IMG/VR virus record: IMGVR_UViG_3300021963_000138
Span: 1 to 61,432 of that record
DNA: 61,432 bases
Source of the DNA: a virus
Reading direction: 5' to 3' (one strand)
Below the pieces are notes generated by a model that worked only from the letters and a program-made list of their open reading frames with translations, searched no databases and was not told the DNA's origin. Positions within the stretch are counted from its first letter, which is position 1. Every line of letters starts with the position of its first letter. A program made the translations under genes and the position numbers. Of the stretch, positions 37,001 to 44,505 are shown one piece after another.

Positions 37001-40000
37001 GTTGAATACACTAAAAATAAAAAACAATTAACACCGATTCATAGAGAGTATCAATTATTGACTAGCGGAGTTGCTGACAGTCTTCCTTCTGAATACTTAG
37101 AAAAGAAATGGATTGACAGTTTAGTAGGATCGGACGAAGCTGGAAATGCAGTTCCTGATCCTAAATTGCCAGTTAAGAAACAACAAGGACTAAGTTTTAG
37201 GCCTCGACAAAGCATGTTTGTTAATAGAGATAAGGCATTAAAGATTGCAATTGACAATATTAATTCTGTACTAATAACTAGACCGTTTGCTGACACGATT
37301 GATTTTAGTAATCTTAACAGACTTGACCCAATTCCAAACGAGGTGTTAAATCAGTACGATTTATCTGTAGACACTCTTATTGATCTAGATCAAGTAGGTA
37401 CAGTAAAAGTTCGTCAAGCAGAATTTACCGCAAATATAATTAACGGCGAAATAGATACAATCGATATCAAAGATGCCGGATTCGGATATAGAACAGTTCC
37501 TTATATAGAGATACAAGGCGACGGGTTTGGAGCTAAAGCAACAATTACCCTAAATGCACAAGGTAAAGTAAACTCTATAAATTTAATTTCTAAAGGTAGA
37601 AAATATACAACAGCTACTATAAAAATAAGACCGTTCTCTGTACTAGTAAGAAGTGATTCTACATTGTTCGGATTCTGGAGTGTATATGCATGGGATCAGC
37701 AACGTAGAATTTTTTACCGCAGTAAATCTCAGGGATATGATACAACAATCTATTGGCAATTTGTAGATTGGTGGCATTCTGATTATTCTATTAATTCTAA
37801 GATTATTAAAGAAATTAATAATATCTATCAAGAACCTACTCTAGAACTTTCTGTGGGCGATCTAATTAGAGTCAAGGAATACGGTAATGGCGGTTGGGTA
37901 GTATTAGAAAAAACTGCCCAAGGTGCCGGCGATTTATTAGACAACTATAATTTAGTCGGTCGTCAAAACGGTACAATGCAGATTAAAGACACTCTTTACA
38001 ATCGATTAATCAACAGCTTAGGCTATGATAATGTGGGATCGTATGATGCAGCATTGTATGATCTGCAACCGACTAAAGAATTAAGAATAATTCTACAGGC
38101 AGCAAAAGAAAATATCTTTGTCGACGATCTAAGAGTTGAGTGGAATAACTTATTCTTCTCCTCAATAAAGTATGCGTTTTCAGAACAGCCTTATGTTGAT
38201 TGGGCATTTAAAACCAGCTTCTTAAATGCAATTCATAATGTAGGCGACCTAGAACAAAAAGCCAATTATAAAAATGATAACTTAGAAAGTTTCCAAAGTT
38301 ATATCGAAGAGGTCAAGCCCTACAGAACCAGTATTAGAGAATATACCAGCAGGTATACTAAAACAGATTCTTCTAATTCAGCGGTATCAGATTTTGATCT
38401 GCCCCCTGCATATTCTGTTAGAGATGGTGCTATATTACCAGTAAATCAATACTATAATAGATTTGATGAATATCCTTGGAAGTCGTGGTTTGATAACAAC
38501 GGCTATTCTATAGTAGCGATTAAAATTGCAGATGCAGGCGCAGACTATCGCACACCCCCAGCGGTGTTGATTACAGGTAATGGTACTGGTGCTACGGCCC
38601 AAGCATTTATATCTAATGGTCGAGTATCCGGTATCAAAGTTATTACTTCAGGCAGCGGGTACACACAAACTCCAACAGTTTCATTAGTTGGCGGAAACGG
38701 AGCTTCAGTTAACGTTGCTCGAGCAGTTCCCATTCTTGGCGAAACAAAAGTTAGATCTTTTGATTTAACAATAAAGTTTGACAGAACAAACAAGATTGGA
38801 ACCTACGAAAATTTTGAATATTCTCAAACTTTTGTTGCCACAGGATTTAGCGCAGTATTTGACCTAAATTACGCTCCGTCTAGAGACAAGGGAAAAATTA
38901 CAGTAATTAAAAATGATCAACTAGTAATTTCGAGCGAATACGAAATTAGCTTGTATATTTCTACTGTGGATAGTTATGACTTATTAAAAGGTAAATTAAA
39001 ATTCTTTGCTAATCCAAACTTAGGTGATGTGATTGTAATTAATTATGAAAAAAATGTTGAATTATTCAATAGCATAGATAGAATACAAAAATCCTACCAA
39101 CCCGTTTCGGGGATGAAAGGCAATAATTTGAACCAGTTAATGACAGGCATTGACTTTGGTGGAGTACAAGTACAAGGTACAACCTTTGATGTAACAGGCG
39201 GATGGGATGCACTTCCGTGGTTTACAGACAGCTGGGATAGTGTAGAATCTAGTAATGATTTTTATTATGTAGCTGACGGCAGTACAACTTTTGTTGTTCT
39301 ACCATATACTCCAGAAAACAATCAGCCAATTTCAGTGTATATTAAACGTCTAGGCGACCAACGTCCAATTAGGATCGACGACCCCAATTATACACCAAGT
39401 TGGGATTCCAGTGTAGCAACTAATCCTCATGCAGAAATGCCAACTTTTATCGGCGATGGATCTACAAACATAATCGAAATACATAGATATTTGAGTACTA
39501 ATTCAGGCGATACACTAATCTTTAGAAAATTAGACAGTGATGGATCTGTAGTAATCAGCGATGTAAACCTATTAGACACACGAATTAGTGGAGGATCATT
39601 ATCAAACATCGGTGGAGCATATGTAACTGCTGCTGGCTTAACTCCTGAAGAAATTGTAATCGACGGAGAAAAATTTGTAAGCCCCGATCAAGTTCCGGCC
39701 CCAGAAGAAAATATTCCTGGTCAAGTATTGGATAGTCTAAGCATCAAAGTATTCAACAAAACCAATCCAGGCGCAACGCCGATACAAAATACAGTTGTTA
39801 TTGGTGATGGTGTTAAGACTAGATTTGACATTGGTCTAACTATTTTCGAAGCATCGTCGGTAATGGTATATGTTAACAAGATAAAACAAGAATACATTGG
39901 TGATAGTACTATTAACTACGTTATAGATTTTGTTGAAAATAAAATTGAATTTAATGATGCACCTGCAGCAGGAGATGTAGTTGAAATTATTGCAATCGGC

Positions 40001-41740
40001 CTTGGCGGAGTCGGCTTATTAGATTATCAGGAATTTGTTGCAGACGGCACAACTAATCTATTCTTAACAAAAGCTGTTTACGATCAAACATCAATAGTTT
40101 TAGTAACGGTTGATGGTATAGCCATAGATGTGGGATTTGTTAATAGTTCAGATTTTATTGATACTAAAAACAGAACAATGATACAGTTCGGTTTAACGCC
40201 CTCATTTAGACAGGTTGTAAAAATTATTTGTTTCAGCGCAGAAGAGGGTGCAGATTCGGTTAACTCTTCATTTATTAGAGTTAATCAACATACGGTACCG
40301 TTTGATGGAAGTACAAGAGCTATTGATTTAGATAACTTTGTAAATTTGGAACAAGCATCAGAAACTGCTTCTATATTAGTAAACATTAACGGAAATTATC
40401 TACAAGGATTAGATACTACCTATATCGAATATGATGGCACTAATAACGAAATAACAGTAGGCGTTGATCCGGCAGAAACAATCGGTACAATCACTTCCGG
40501 AAATGTTAGGGTGTATATTAACAATATCCGACAACAGTTTGTTATTGATTTTACCTATAACGGAAACAACAATTTAATCAGCATACCTGTCTCAAATTTA
40601 GAGTTAGGTGATGTGATTAGAATAGAAACTGATGTTAGATCAAAATATTCAATTGTTGGTAATTCTGTTGTAATAGATGACAGCGTTCAACTAGCAATCA
40701 ATGACAATATACAGATAACATGGTTTAGTCAGTATCCTACAATGAATATTATTTCAGACGAATATACCGGCGGCAAACTACAATATAGATTGCCGAGAGA
40801 TCCGTTAGATATTAATTATGTTTGGGTTTATAAAAACGGAGTACGTTTAACTAAGGATGCAGATTATAGTTTATCACAGTCTTCAATTATATATCTAACT
40901 GAAAAATCAACAAGTTCTGACGTTATTAAAACTGTACAATTTAGTAATATAATTTATTCCAGCAATAGAGCGTTTGAAATCTTTAAAGATATGTTAAACA
41001 ACTATCATTACAAGCGATATTCTAGAGATGTAGCAGTTAAGTTAGCTAAAGATTTAAATTATTTTGATACTTCAATGGAAGTATTAAATGCCAATAAATT
41101 ATCAACTCCTATTTTTAACAGAAAAATTCCAGGAGTGGTGATTGTTAATAATGAAAGAATTGAATATTTTGAAAAGAATGGAAACGTTCTATCTCAATTG
41201 AGAAGAGGTAGTCTAGGTACAGGTATTGCTGAATTGCATCCTGCTAACAGTTTTGTGGTAGATGTTGGATCTACAGAAACTTTACCGTACACCGAAAATC
41301 AAGAAAAGTCTAATTTTATCAGCGATGGCAGTACATTATTAATCGGACCTTTAGAATTTACTCCAACAAAATCTAATAGAAATAATTGGTACAAAGAATC
41401 GATTCCGGACAGTTATGGCCCTTGCGATGAAATTGAAGTATTTGTGGGCGGAAAACGCCTCCGCAAAAATCCTATAGATGTTTATTCGGAAGCAAACGGA
41501 GCTAGCAGTCCTAGTTCTGATGTTGTGCAAGAAGCTGAATTTTCAGTAGATGGAACGTCGACTTATGTACGATTAACAGAACGAGTACCTGCAGGCACTA
41601 GAATAACAATTATTAGAAAATTAGGAAAAATTTGGTATGAGAAAAGTGATTTTGCAGCCAGTAAAGGCATTACGCTGTTGTCTAACAACACGCCTATTGC
41701 TAGTTTCATTGCTGTAAAGACCACTGAGCTGCCCGAATAA
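28004..41740 (+). CDS. Giant 4578-residue virion protein with FG-GAP propeller and CBM-like modules
   Basis: A single uninterrupted gene of 13.7 kb at the place of gp7-gp10 baseplate genes in T4. The N terminus (FFPDSQLPIRKTIDLLPQIF) resembles large structural proteins of marine T4-like phages. About six 45-residue modules with the pattern Y-x-G-x-x-V-x-Y-x-G-x-x-W...W are seen near residues 219, 1466, 1728, 2219, 2367 and 2484; they resemble CBM5/12 chitin-binding modules. Six FG-GAP-like blades (such as FGFSLTMSRDGRLLVVGAPN) lie near 2187, 2308, 2453, 2582, 2642 and 2719. Two GSGY-type Gly-rich modules lie near 3160 and 3510. It is probably a baseplate wedge or large fibre with glycan binding. 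No catalytic motif was recognised. Confidence 0.8.
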   Translation: MADKFFPDSQLPIRKTIDLLPQIFQTEANSKFLAGALDPLVQPGVLEKKVGYLGRRYGKTYKSSEVYLDTDQTLRSRYQLEPGVVVEKDGKIEQFYDYLDFKNQLKFFNNTEERDDLITAQEHYTWAPPIDWDKFVNYREYYWVPDGPPPIKILGQAQNIISTYRVGLGAGSVYIFTPDGLTNNPTLTLYRGQTYKFQVNVPGNPLLFRTTIDTGTLLYNPDFQYSIGQLVVFDGKLWKAKTNITTGDGSTIDENTDDWEFVDFTAASSSALNYTKGLTNAGIENGTITFEVPLNAPDVLYYQSFTDPNRFGRIIITNVEENTKIDVEKEIISKTTYTSSNGITLSNGMIVYFGGNVFPEKYSGKINNNKWVVEGVGERITLTNMASLIVSTTFSDTAPEILFDNGGFDTQPFDDASAYPGKKDYITINRSSLDANPWSRYNRWFHRAVLDYAHTLNNSNFDASETSRAKRPIIEFKSNIQLFNHGAVAKDAVDYVDDFTTDAFSVIEGSTGYIVDGEYLFNGARLLITNDTDALANNQIYIVNFITHNNIKQISLTRESTVDTQAGDGVLIRRGVKNKGVMYHFNGVDWVKSQLKTSVNQTPLFDLFDNNEVSFGDVETYPVSSFIGTPILSYKIGSGPTDTELGFSVSYLNIDNVGDIQFNFNLDTDSFNYKLDNANYSKEIATGYLKFNNDDTFTNAWNTLDSNYVQPIIDSVDIVEPTNEITTTMVDWKLLADSDIRKILVYLNGVHVRSGFTRTEGTFVFDKQFAVGDTVAIKLFANIDPDTGYYEIPLGLEKNPLNEKIKTFTLGQAADHISTGLELSEDFSGIFPGLNNLRDISGYQTLTRRFLKHSSPSPLSIALLCNKENNIIKSIQYAKKSYTDFKNSFIALAYEIFYNQTANDFVDSILEEISRTQDASRPFAGSDMIGSGAYTGITYTVEDVGIKTFALSEKFDLQTLSSRAVYVYFNNQQLLVNRDYEFNSTFGFVNLMIDLVEGDVIQIREYASTAINFIPPTPTKLGLYKKYTPRKFLDDTYVEPKEVIQGHDGSITIAYGDFRDDVLLELETRIYNNIKQEYNESVFDIDRVLGGYYGNSLYGKPALDKIISSEFLKWISGTNIDYVNNVFFDSENSFTYTYSNMVDPTGTQNLPGYWREVYRWFYDTDRPHTHPWEMLGFSEMPVWWEGEYGPSPYTSNNLILWEDLRDGIIRQGERAGTRDRYKRPSIMSHIPVDGDGKLLSPLGSGLAGNFSLINNQGAFKIGDNAPVEAAWRKSSEWPFAIISALALLKPFEFITDNFNKSFIATNKLGQTINLKTNLFSTLSDFVYENTVNAPVSGLVVYITNYLKSTTASTSKLEDVVSNINVKLSNRISGFVDQQQQKYILDSKNPKSTSSSVFVPPENYDIIFNVSAPIFNLAYSGVILEKVNAGWKISGYDNSTPLFYYYQPTDSQSDPLISVGGLSENFLDWTENTFYGNGVICRFKDKFYRCLSSHTSSTEFSEGTNGLSIWKQLPSLPLTGAVEAFRRRNFNKLRLRTLSYGSILNSIQQVVDFLLGYQEYLKSVGFIFDGYDTASSTSFDWYTSAKEFMFWSKHNWAENSLLTLSPSATYIKIKFAIGVADSILDSFYDYQVLKNDGNPLQPRFINVNRDFQEITVSTANTTDGIYFLRMHFVLKEHVVVFDDKTVFNDVIYDKPTGYRQERIKARGFRTVDWDGDYTSPGFLFDNVNIAVWQPFTDYKLGDIVSYKSYNWTSKYNQLGSVEFQDAAWSKLDSTPSKSLIPNFDYKINQFSDYYEVNTDGVGSSQRDLARHAIGYQQREYLQNIAEDEISQFRIYQGFIREKGTANAIVKVFDKLSRTQDDSVVLKEEWAFKIGEFGGTTQIDEFEFEIKKDDLVINPQPILLTYSTNSSVVLDQYLRINSSKFTTAPTPFTTDLNRTSYYDGASRSAGYVNTNHVDFIVKTLDDIVNLNIADVYENAHIWITFYNNEWTVLRYNQEVALRVESLVKTESNVEITLNQIHNFSVGDVVGLKYIDNLTGFFKITATTNKTITVITTSTNEPEIVDSTSATVGIFTIARKSTYQELDNQQAALLNLSSKLWIDNNGSDHWEVIEKTKQYVTYELSEYGITTPIGTGTSVVYIDNLKQIATGIPGSGYVMIYTTKTSGEVIGLKQIVPPPDGFETAVAGSFGKVLAVSPDYKWLAVGSPNASGVKSAYQGELNPSRSYLAGEITLYQGKLWEAIDNIDVGDGSSINFNSQDWKPATIVDANPAARGDGFTDQGMISLYKYSQGQWEIAYSFVSPRQAAYEEFGSAITIGVSGTTYYMAVSAPGSLCDPSIGASTGKGRIYLYQFNGTTWSHLENTKYLGLYQPSPLAVYPAGSIVWSNGSLWEALYDNTGDGSSLSLESNDWKKLDPISTQCSLPTNIAIDDDGSTLAEGLLSPTQLAELVKDGDQFGFSLTMSRDGRLLVVGAPNSDGQYFANYRGDWHAYQEYTEGDVVKYQNGYHRLTDATTSTITSLGQYPDEGLPWLNVGDSASPSTGKIYIYERDANNLYSLIQTITADSLSDINDTANSGIIGSGDQFGFAIDIDASGTTIVASSPLADINKQNQGAAYVFKYDADSTGPQFRLKQKLQSYEYFTNEYFGSSISISASTERIVVGAKNAGYSILAFFNDGTTFDRRRTSFSSSRGFPGQVYVYERKDQGYFLVEKLEADLVSGESFGYSIDCTSSVVVVGSPTYQVEGVAVGMVRLFKKSSETNSFNIISQEIPLVDVELLQNIELYDNVNNRKIADLDVVDGFKLKILGVAEQEISFKTVYDPAIYMIGTDDQVVDESQPWFEKNVGKIWWDLSTVKFINYEQDDFAYRIGNWNRQAEGSSIDIYEWVESVLLPSEWSLLADTVEGLAEGISGQPKFADNTVYNTKILYNPNTGLETGTLYYYWVSSKTILPTNNSIRRISAAAIEGFIDNPIGSGIPFIGILGTDKFLAYNLTAIIGTDTALVNVEYTKNKKQLTPIHREYQLLTSGVADSLPSEYLEKKWIDSLVGSDEAGNAVPDPKLPVKKQQGLSFRPRQSMFVNRDKALKIAIDNINSVLITRPFADTIDFSNLNRLDPIPNEVLNQYDLSVDTLIDLDQVGTVKVRQAEFTANIINGEIDTIDIKDAGFGYRTVPYIEIQGDGFGAKATITLNAQGKVNSINLISKGRKYTTATIKIRPFSVLVRSDSTLFGFWSVYAWDQQRRIFYRSKSQGYDTTIYWQFVDWWHSDYSINSKIIKEINNIYQEPTLELSVGDLIRVKEYGNGGWVVLEKTAQGAGDLLDNYNLVGRQNGTMQIKDTLYNRLINSLGYDNVGSYDAALYDLQPTKELRIILQAAKENIFVDDLRVEWNNLFFSSIKYAFSEQPYVDWAFKTSFLNAIHNVGDLEQKANYKNDNLESFQSYIEEVKPYRTSIREYTSRYTKTDSSNSAVSDFDLPPAYSVRDGAILPVNQYYNRFDEYPWKSWFDNNGYSIVAIKIADAGADYRTPPAVLITGNGTGATAQAFISNGRVSGIKVITSGSGYTQTPTVSLVGGNGASVNVARAVPILGETKVRSFDLTIKFDRTNKIGTYENFEYSQTFVATGFSAVFDLNYAPSRDKGKITVIKNDQLVISSEYEISLYISTVDSYDLLKGKLKFFANPNLGDVIVINYEKNVELFNSIDRIQKSYQPVSGMKGNNLNQLMTGIDFGGVQVQGTTFDVTGGWDALPWFTDSWDSVESSNDFYYVADGSTTFVVLPYTPENNQPISVYIKRLGDQRPIRIDDPNYTPSWDSSVATNPHAEMPTFIGDGSTNIIEIHRYLSTNSGDTLIFRKLDSDGSVVISDVNLLDTRISGGSLSNIGGAYVTAAGLTPEEIVIDGEKFVSPDQVPAPEENIPGQVLDSLSIKVFNKTNPGATPIQNTVVIGDGVKTRFDIGLTIFEASSVMVYVNKIKQEYIGDSTINYVIDFVENKIEFNDAPAAGDVVEIIAIGLGGVGLLDYQEFVADGTTNLFLTKAVYDQTSIVLVTVDGIAIDVGFVNSSDFIDTKNRTMIQFGLTPSFRQVVKIICFSAEEGADSVNSSFIRVNQHTVPFDGSTRAIDLDNFVNLEQASETASILVNINGNYLQGLDTTYIEYDGTNNEITVGVDPAETIGTITSGNVRVYINNIRQQFVIDFTYNGNNNLISIPVSNLELGDVIRIETDVRSKYSIVGNSVVIDDSVQLAINDNIQITWFSQYPTMNIISDEYTGGKLQYRLPRDPLDINYVWVYKNGVRLTKDADYSLSQSSIIYLTEKSTSSDVIKTVQFSNIIYSSNRAFEIFKDMLNNYHYKRYSRDVAVKLAKDLNYFDTSMEVLNANKLSTPIFNRKIPGVVIVNNERIEYFEKNGNVLSQLRRGSLGTGIAELHPANSFVVDVGSTETLPYTENQEKSNFISDGSTLLIGPLEFTPTKSNRNNWYKESIPDSYGPCDEIEVFVGGKRLRKNPIDVYSEANGASSPSSDVVQEAEFSVDGTSTYVRLTERVPAGTRITIIRKLGKIWYEKSDFAASKGITLLSNNTPIASFIAVKTTELPE

Positions 41741-41743
41741 ATA
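41736..41743 (+). promoter_or_regulatory. Putative late promoter (AATAAATA)
   Basis: AATAAATA overlaps the stop of the giant gene. Transcription would start close to 41750, so the in-frame ATG at 41751 would be nearly leaderless. This favours the second ATG at 41775 as the real start of the next gene. Confidence 0.55.
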
Positions 41744-41774
41744 CACTATCATGAATAATCAAGAAGAAACCAAT

Positions 41775-42419
41775 ATGTCAAACACACCAGAAAAATCAAC
41801 GGTTCCTGAAAAATCGCCAGACGAAGTCAGTGGTTTTCACTTTGAAGGCCATATAAAAATCTTTGATCCGCAAAGCGGGGAAGTCTTTATCGATAAAAGA
41901 AATGCAATTCATTATGAAAATATGAGTGTAGCCATGGTTAACAGTCTAAGTAATCAGGGCCAAGGTACAATTTATCAAATGGTTTTTGGCAATGGTGGCA
42001 CGAATGTTGATCCTACAGGACTAATTACTTACCTAACACCTAATACTGTTGGTATTAATACAAGTCTTTATAATCAAACATTTAGCAAAGTAGTAGATCA
42101 AAATGCCGCTGAAAACGTAGATCCTGTTAGAAACAAAATGGAAATTAGACATATAAGTGGCGCAACTTATAGCGATATAATAATTAGTTGTATTTTAGAC
42201 TACGGTGAACCAGACGGTCAGGAGGCATTTGACAACAGTCAAGATATGAGTGGCAATTTTGTATTTGACGAATTAGGATTAACATCTTATAGCCCAACAG
42301 GATCCGGTAAGCTATTAACACATGTGATATTTCATCCAGTGCAAAAATCACTAAACAGATTATTGCAGATTGATTACACAATTAGAATACAGAGCTTAAC
42401 TAGCTTTGCTGAGGTATAA
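41775..42419 (+). CDS. Conserved virion structural protein upstream of fibres
   Basis: A 214-residue protein from ATG 41775, which has an AAGAAG purine run upstream; an ATG at 41751 would add eight residues but lies too close to the late promoter. Recognisable stretches are FHFEGHIKIFDPQSGEVFID, NQGQGTIYQMVFGNGGT and LLTHVIFHPVQKSLNR. Proteins with this pattern occur next to fibre genes in T4-like cyanophages and are counted as structural. A baseplate-to-fibre connector role is plausible from position. No catalytic motif is seen. Confidence 0.65.
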   Translation: MSNTPEKSTVPEKSPDEVSGFHFEGHIKIFDPQSGEVFIDKRNAIHYENMSVAMVNSLSNQGQGTIYQMVFGNGGTNVDPTGLITYLTPNTVGINTSLYNQTFSKVVDQNAAENVDPVRNKMEIRHISGATYSDIIISCILDYGEPDGQEAFDNSQDMSGNFVFDELGLTSYSPTGSGKLLTHVIFHPVQKSLNRLLQIDYTIRIQSLTSFAEV

Positions 42420-42421
42420 AG

Positions 42422-44494
42422 ATGCCATATATTGTTAATTTTACCGATAAAGATAATAAGTTACCAATTACGGTATACGATAATACTTCTAGTACTGATA
42501 CCAGTTTAACCTTTCCAGGAAGAAATGTAACTGGATACGGACAGACAATTGCTGAAAATTTTCTAGCATTATTAGAAAATTTTGCTAAAGAATCACAACC
42601 AGCAAATCCCGTTGAAGGTCAGTTGTGGTATAATACTGCTGACGGTGTTCTTCAAATATGGGATAGCACTACTTGGAAAGCAGCCAGCAACATTCAAAAG
42701 AGTGGAGTTGAACCCGGGACAGAGCAATCAAAAGTTGGAGAATTATGGGTTGACACAACTAACCAACAGTTATATGTTTATTCAGGCACACGTTGGATTT
42801 TAGTAGGCCCAAATTTTTCTACAGGACTTAGAAGCGGTCCTATAGTAGAAGCAGTTATTGACTCTGATAACGTTTCTAGAGTTGTTTTAATATTTTATAT
42901 TGAAGATATCCCACTTATTATTTTTAGTAAAGATAGTTTTACTCCAAAGATTTCAATTTCTGGTTTTGTTACAATCAAGTCCGGACTTAATATCACAGAG
43001 AACGATGTTGGGCTTGGCGGATTTCCAACAAAAATCTATGGTGCCGCAACATCTGCAGAAGCATTAATAGTTGCTGATGTTGAAATTCCAGCAAATAAAT
43101 TTTTAAGATCTGATATAGTTAATACTACCGAGTTTGGTATTAATATTAGAAACAATCAAGGTATTACATTAGGAGTTGATGGAACATTCAGTTTAACTAC
43201 TTCCGAAATAGCTTCTAAGATTTATAACTCTGCCCCGGGTAGTAGTATTGATCTACAGGTCAACCAAGACGGCATTCCTTCTACAGTATTGCGAGTAATT
43301 GGAAACACTGTGGGTATTAATGTACTATCTCCCGACGAAGCATTGCACATCGACGGAAACATTAAAACAAACGGTTCATTAATATTAACTGATACTACAG
43401 CAAGTAGCAATTTTAATAATGGAACTTTTAGAACAGCGGGCGGTGCCGCAATCAGTAAAAATTTATTAGTCGGCGACGGATTGAAAGTTGTTGGAACAAG
43501 TGAAGTTGATAATCTACAACCAGCCACCACGGATTTTTATGATAGCGGAACTGCATTAAAACGATGGAATGTGGTTAGAACAAAAACTCTAATAGCTGAA
43601 ACAATTGAGGGTGTGTTAACTGGAAATATCGTTGGCAATGCATCTACTGCTACTAACTTAAAATTTACTACTACTTTTAAAATGGAAGGAGATGTTACAG
43701 CTCCTAACATTCAATTTGACGGACAAGTTGGTGGAAATACAAAAACATTTACAACATCGCTTACTTCTGGATTGATCAGCAGTAAGTCCGAACCGTTTCC
43801 TAATATCTCAGTAAAAGAAGATACGGTATTAATATATAGACCCGGAACAGGCCTAATTAAAGAAACTAGAGATGCCTTTGTTGCCGATCTAGCAGTACCT
43901 ATCGGTGCTATACTTCCGTATGCAGGTGCTGAAGCACCGTATGGTTATCTATTGTGCGACGGTAGTGAAGTTGAGAGAAGTAAATTTGGAGATCTATTTG
44001 ATATTATAGGAACTACCTATAGTGGTTCAGCTCCCTTAATTGGAGTTAGTACATTTAGATTACCTGACCTAAGAGGCCGATTCCCCCTAGGTAAAGACAA
44101 TATGGATAACGGTGGAACTGTTCCTAATTCCTTGGGTGGGTATGTTGATGCTGGAGGCGGAAACGTTGATAGGGTTTCTGGTACAGCACCTGATAACTTA
44201 GGCGACGGTGGCGGACAAAGTTCTAATACACTAACAGTATCTAATTTACCAGATCACGAACACAGCATGAAAGGATCTACAGGACAGCAATATTATGCTA
44301 CCCGAATTGATACAGCGATTCCAAGCGATGTTGGATCATTATCAGACAAGGGTCCAACCACAGTTGGACAGAGTCAATATATTCCTAGTTCAGGCGGCAT
44401 TAAGACAGCTGGTAGTTTAGGACAAGAGTTCTCAGTTATGAATCCGTTCTTAACACTGAACTATATTATTCGTTCTGGCCCACCGGCATTCTAA
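42422..44494 (+). CDS. Tail fibre with C-terminal phage collar domain
   Basis: A 690-residue fibre. Residues 1-190 form the N-terminal module shared by all four tandem fibre genes (GYGQTIAENFLALLENFA, GQLWYNT, QLYVYSGTRWILVGP, IFSKDSFTPK). The middle is beta-rich. The C-terminal part from about residue 495 has IGAILPYAGAEAPYGYLLCD, FRLPDLRGRFPLGKDNM and GSLGQEFSVMNPFLTLNYII, the phage tail collar/short-fibre domain also found near the tip of T4 gp12. This points to receptor contact. The Shine-Dalgarno GAGG overlaps the upstream gene end. It is the first of four paralogues. Confidence 0.85.
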   Translation: MPYIVNFTDKDNKLPITVYDNTSSTDTSLTFPGRNVTGYGQTIAENFLALLENFAKESQPANPVEGQLWYNTADGVLQIWDSTTWKAASNIQKSGVEPGTEQSKVGELWVDTTNQQLYVYSGTRWILVGPNFSTGLRSGPIVEAVIDSDNVSRVVLIFYIEDIPLIIFSKDSFTPKISISGFVTIKSGLNITENDVGLGGFPTKIYGAATSAEALIVADVEIPANKFLRSDIVNTTEFGINIRNNQGITLGVDGTFSLTTSEIASKIYNSAPGSSIDLQVNQDGIPSTVLRVIGNTVGINVLSPDEALHIDGNIKTNGSLILTDTTASSNFNNGTFRTAGGAAISKNLLVGDGLKVVGTSEVDNLQPATTDFYDSGTALKRWNVVRTKTLIAETIEGVLTGNIVGNASTATNLKFTTTFKMEGDVTAPNIQFDGQVGGNTKTFTTSLTSGLISSKSEPFPNISVKEDTVLIYRPGTGLIKETRDAFVADLAVPIGAILPYAGAEAPYGYLLCDGSEVERSKFGDLFDIIGTTYSGSAPLIGVSTFRLPDLRGRFPLGKDNMDNGGTVPNSLGGYVDAGGGNVDRVSGTAPDNLGDGGGQSSNTLTVSNLPDHEHSMKGSTGQQYYATRIDTAIPSDVGSLSDKGPTTVGQSQYIPSSGGIKTAGSLGQEFSVMNPFLTLNYIIRSGPPAF

Positions 44495-44505
44495 GGTAAA
44501 GAAAA

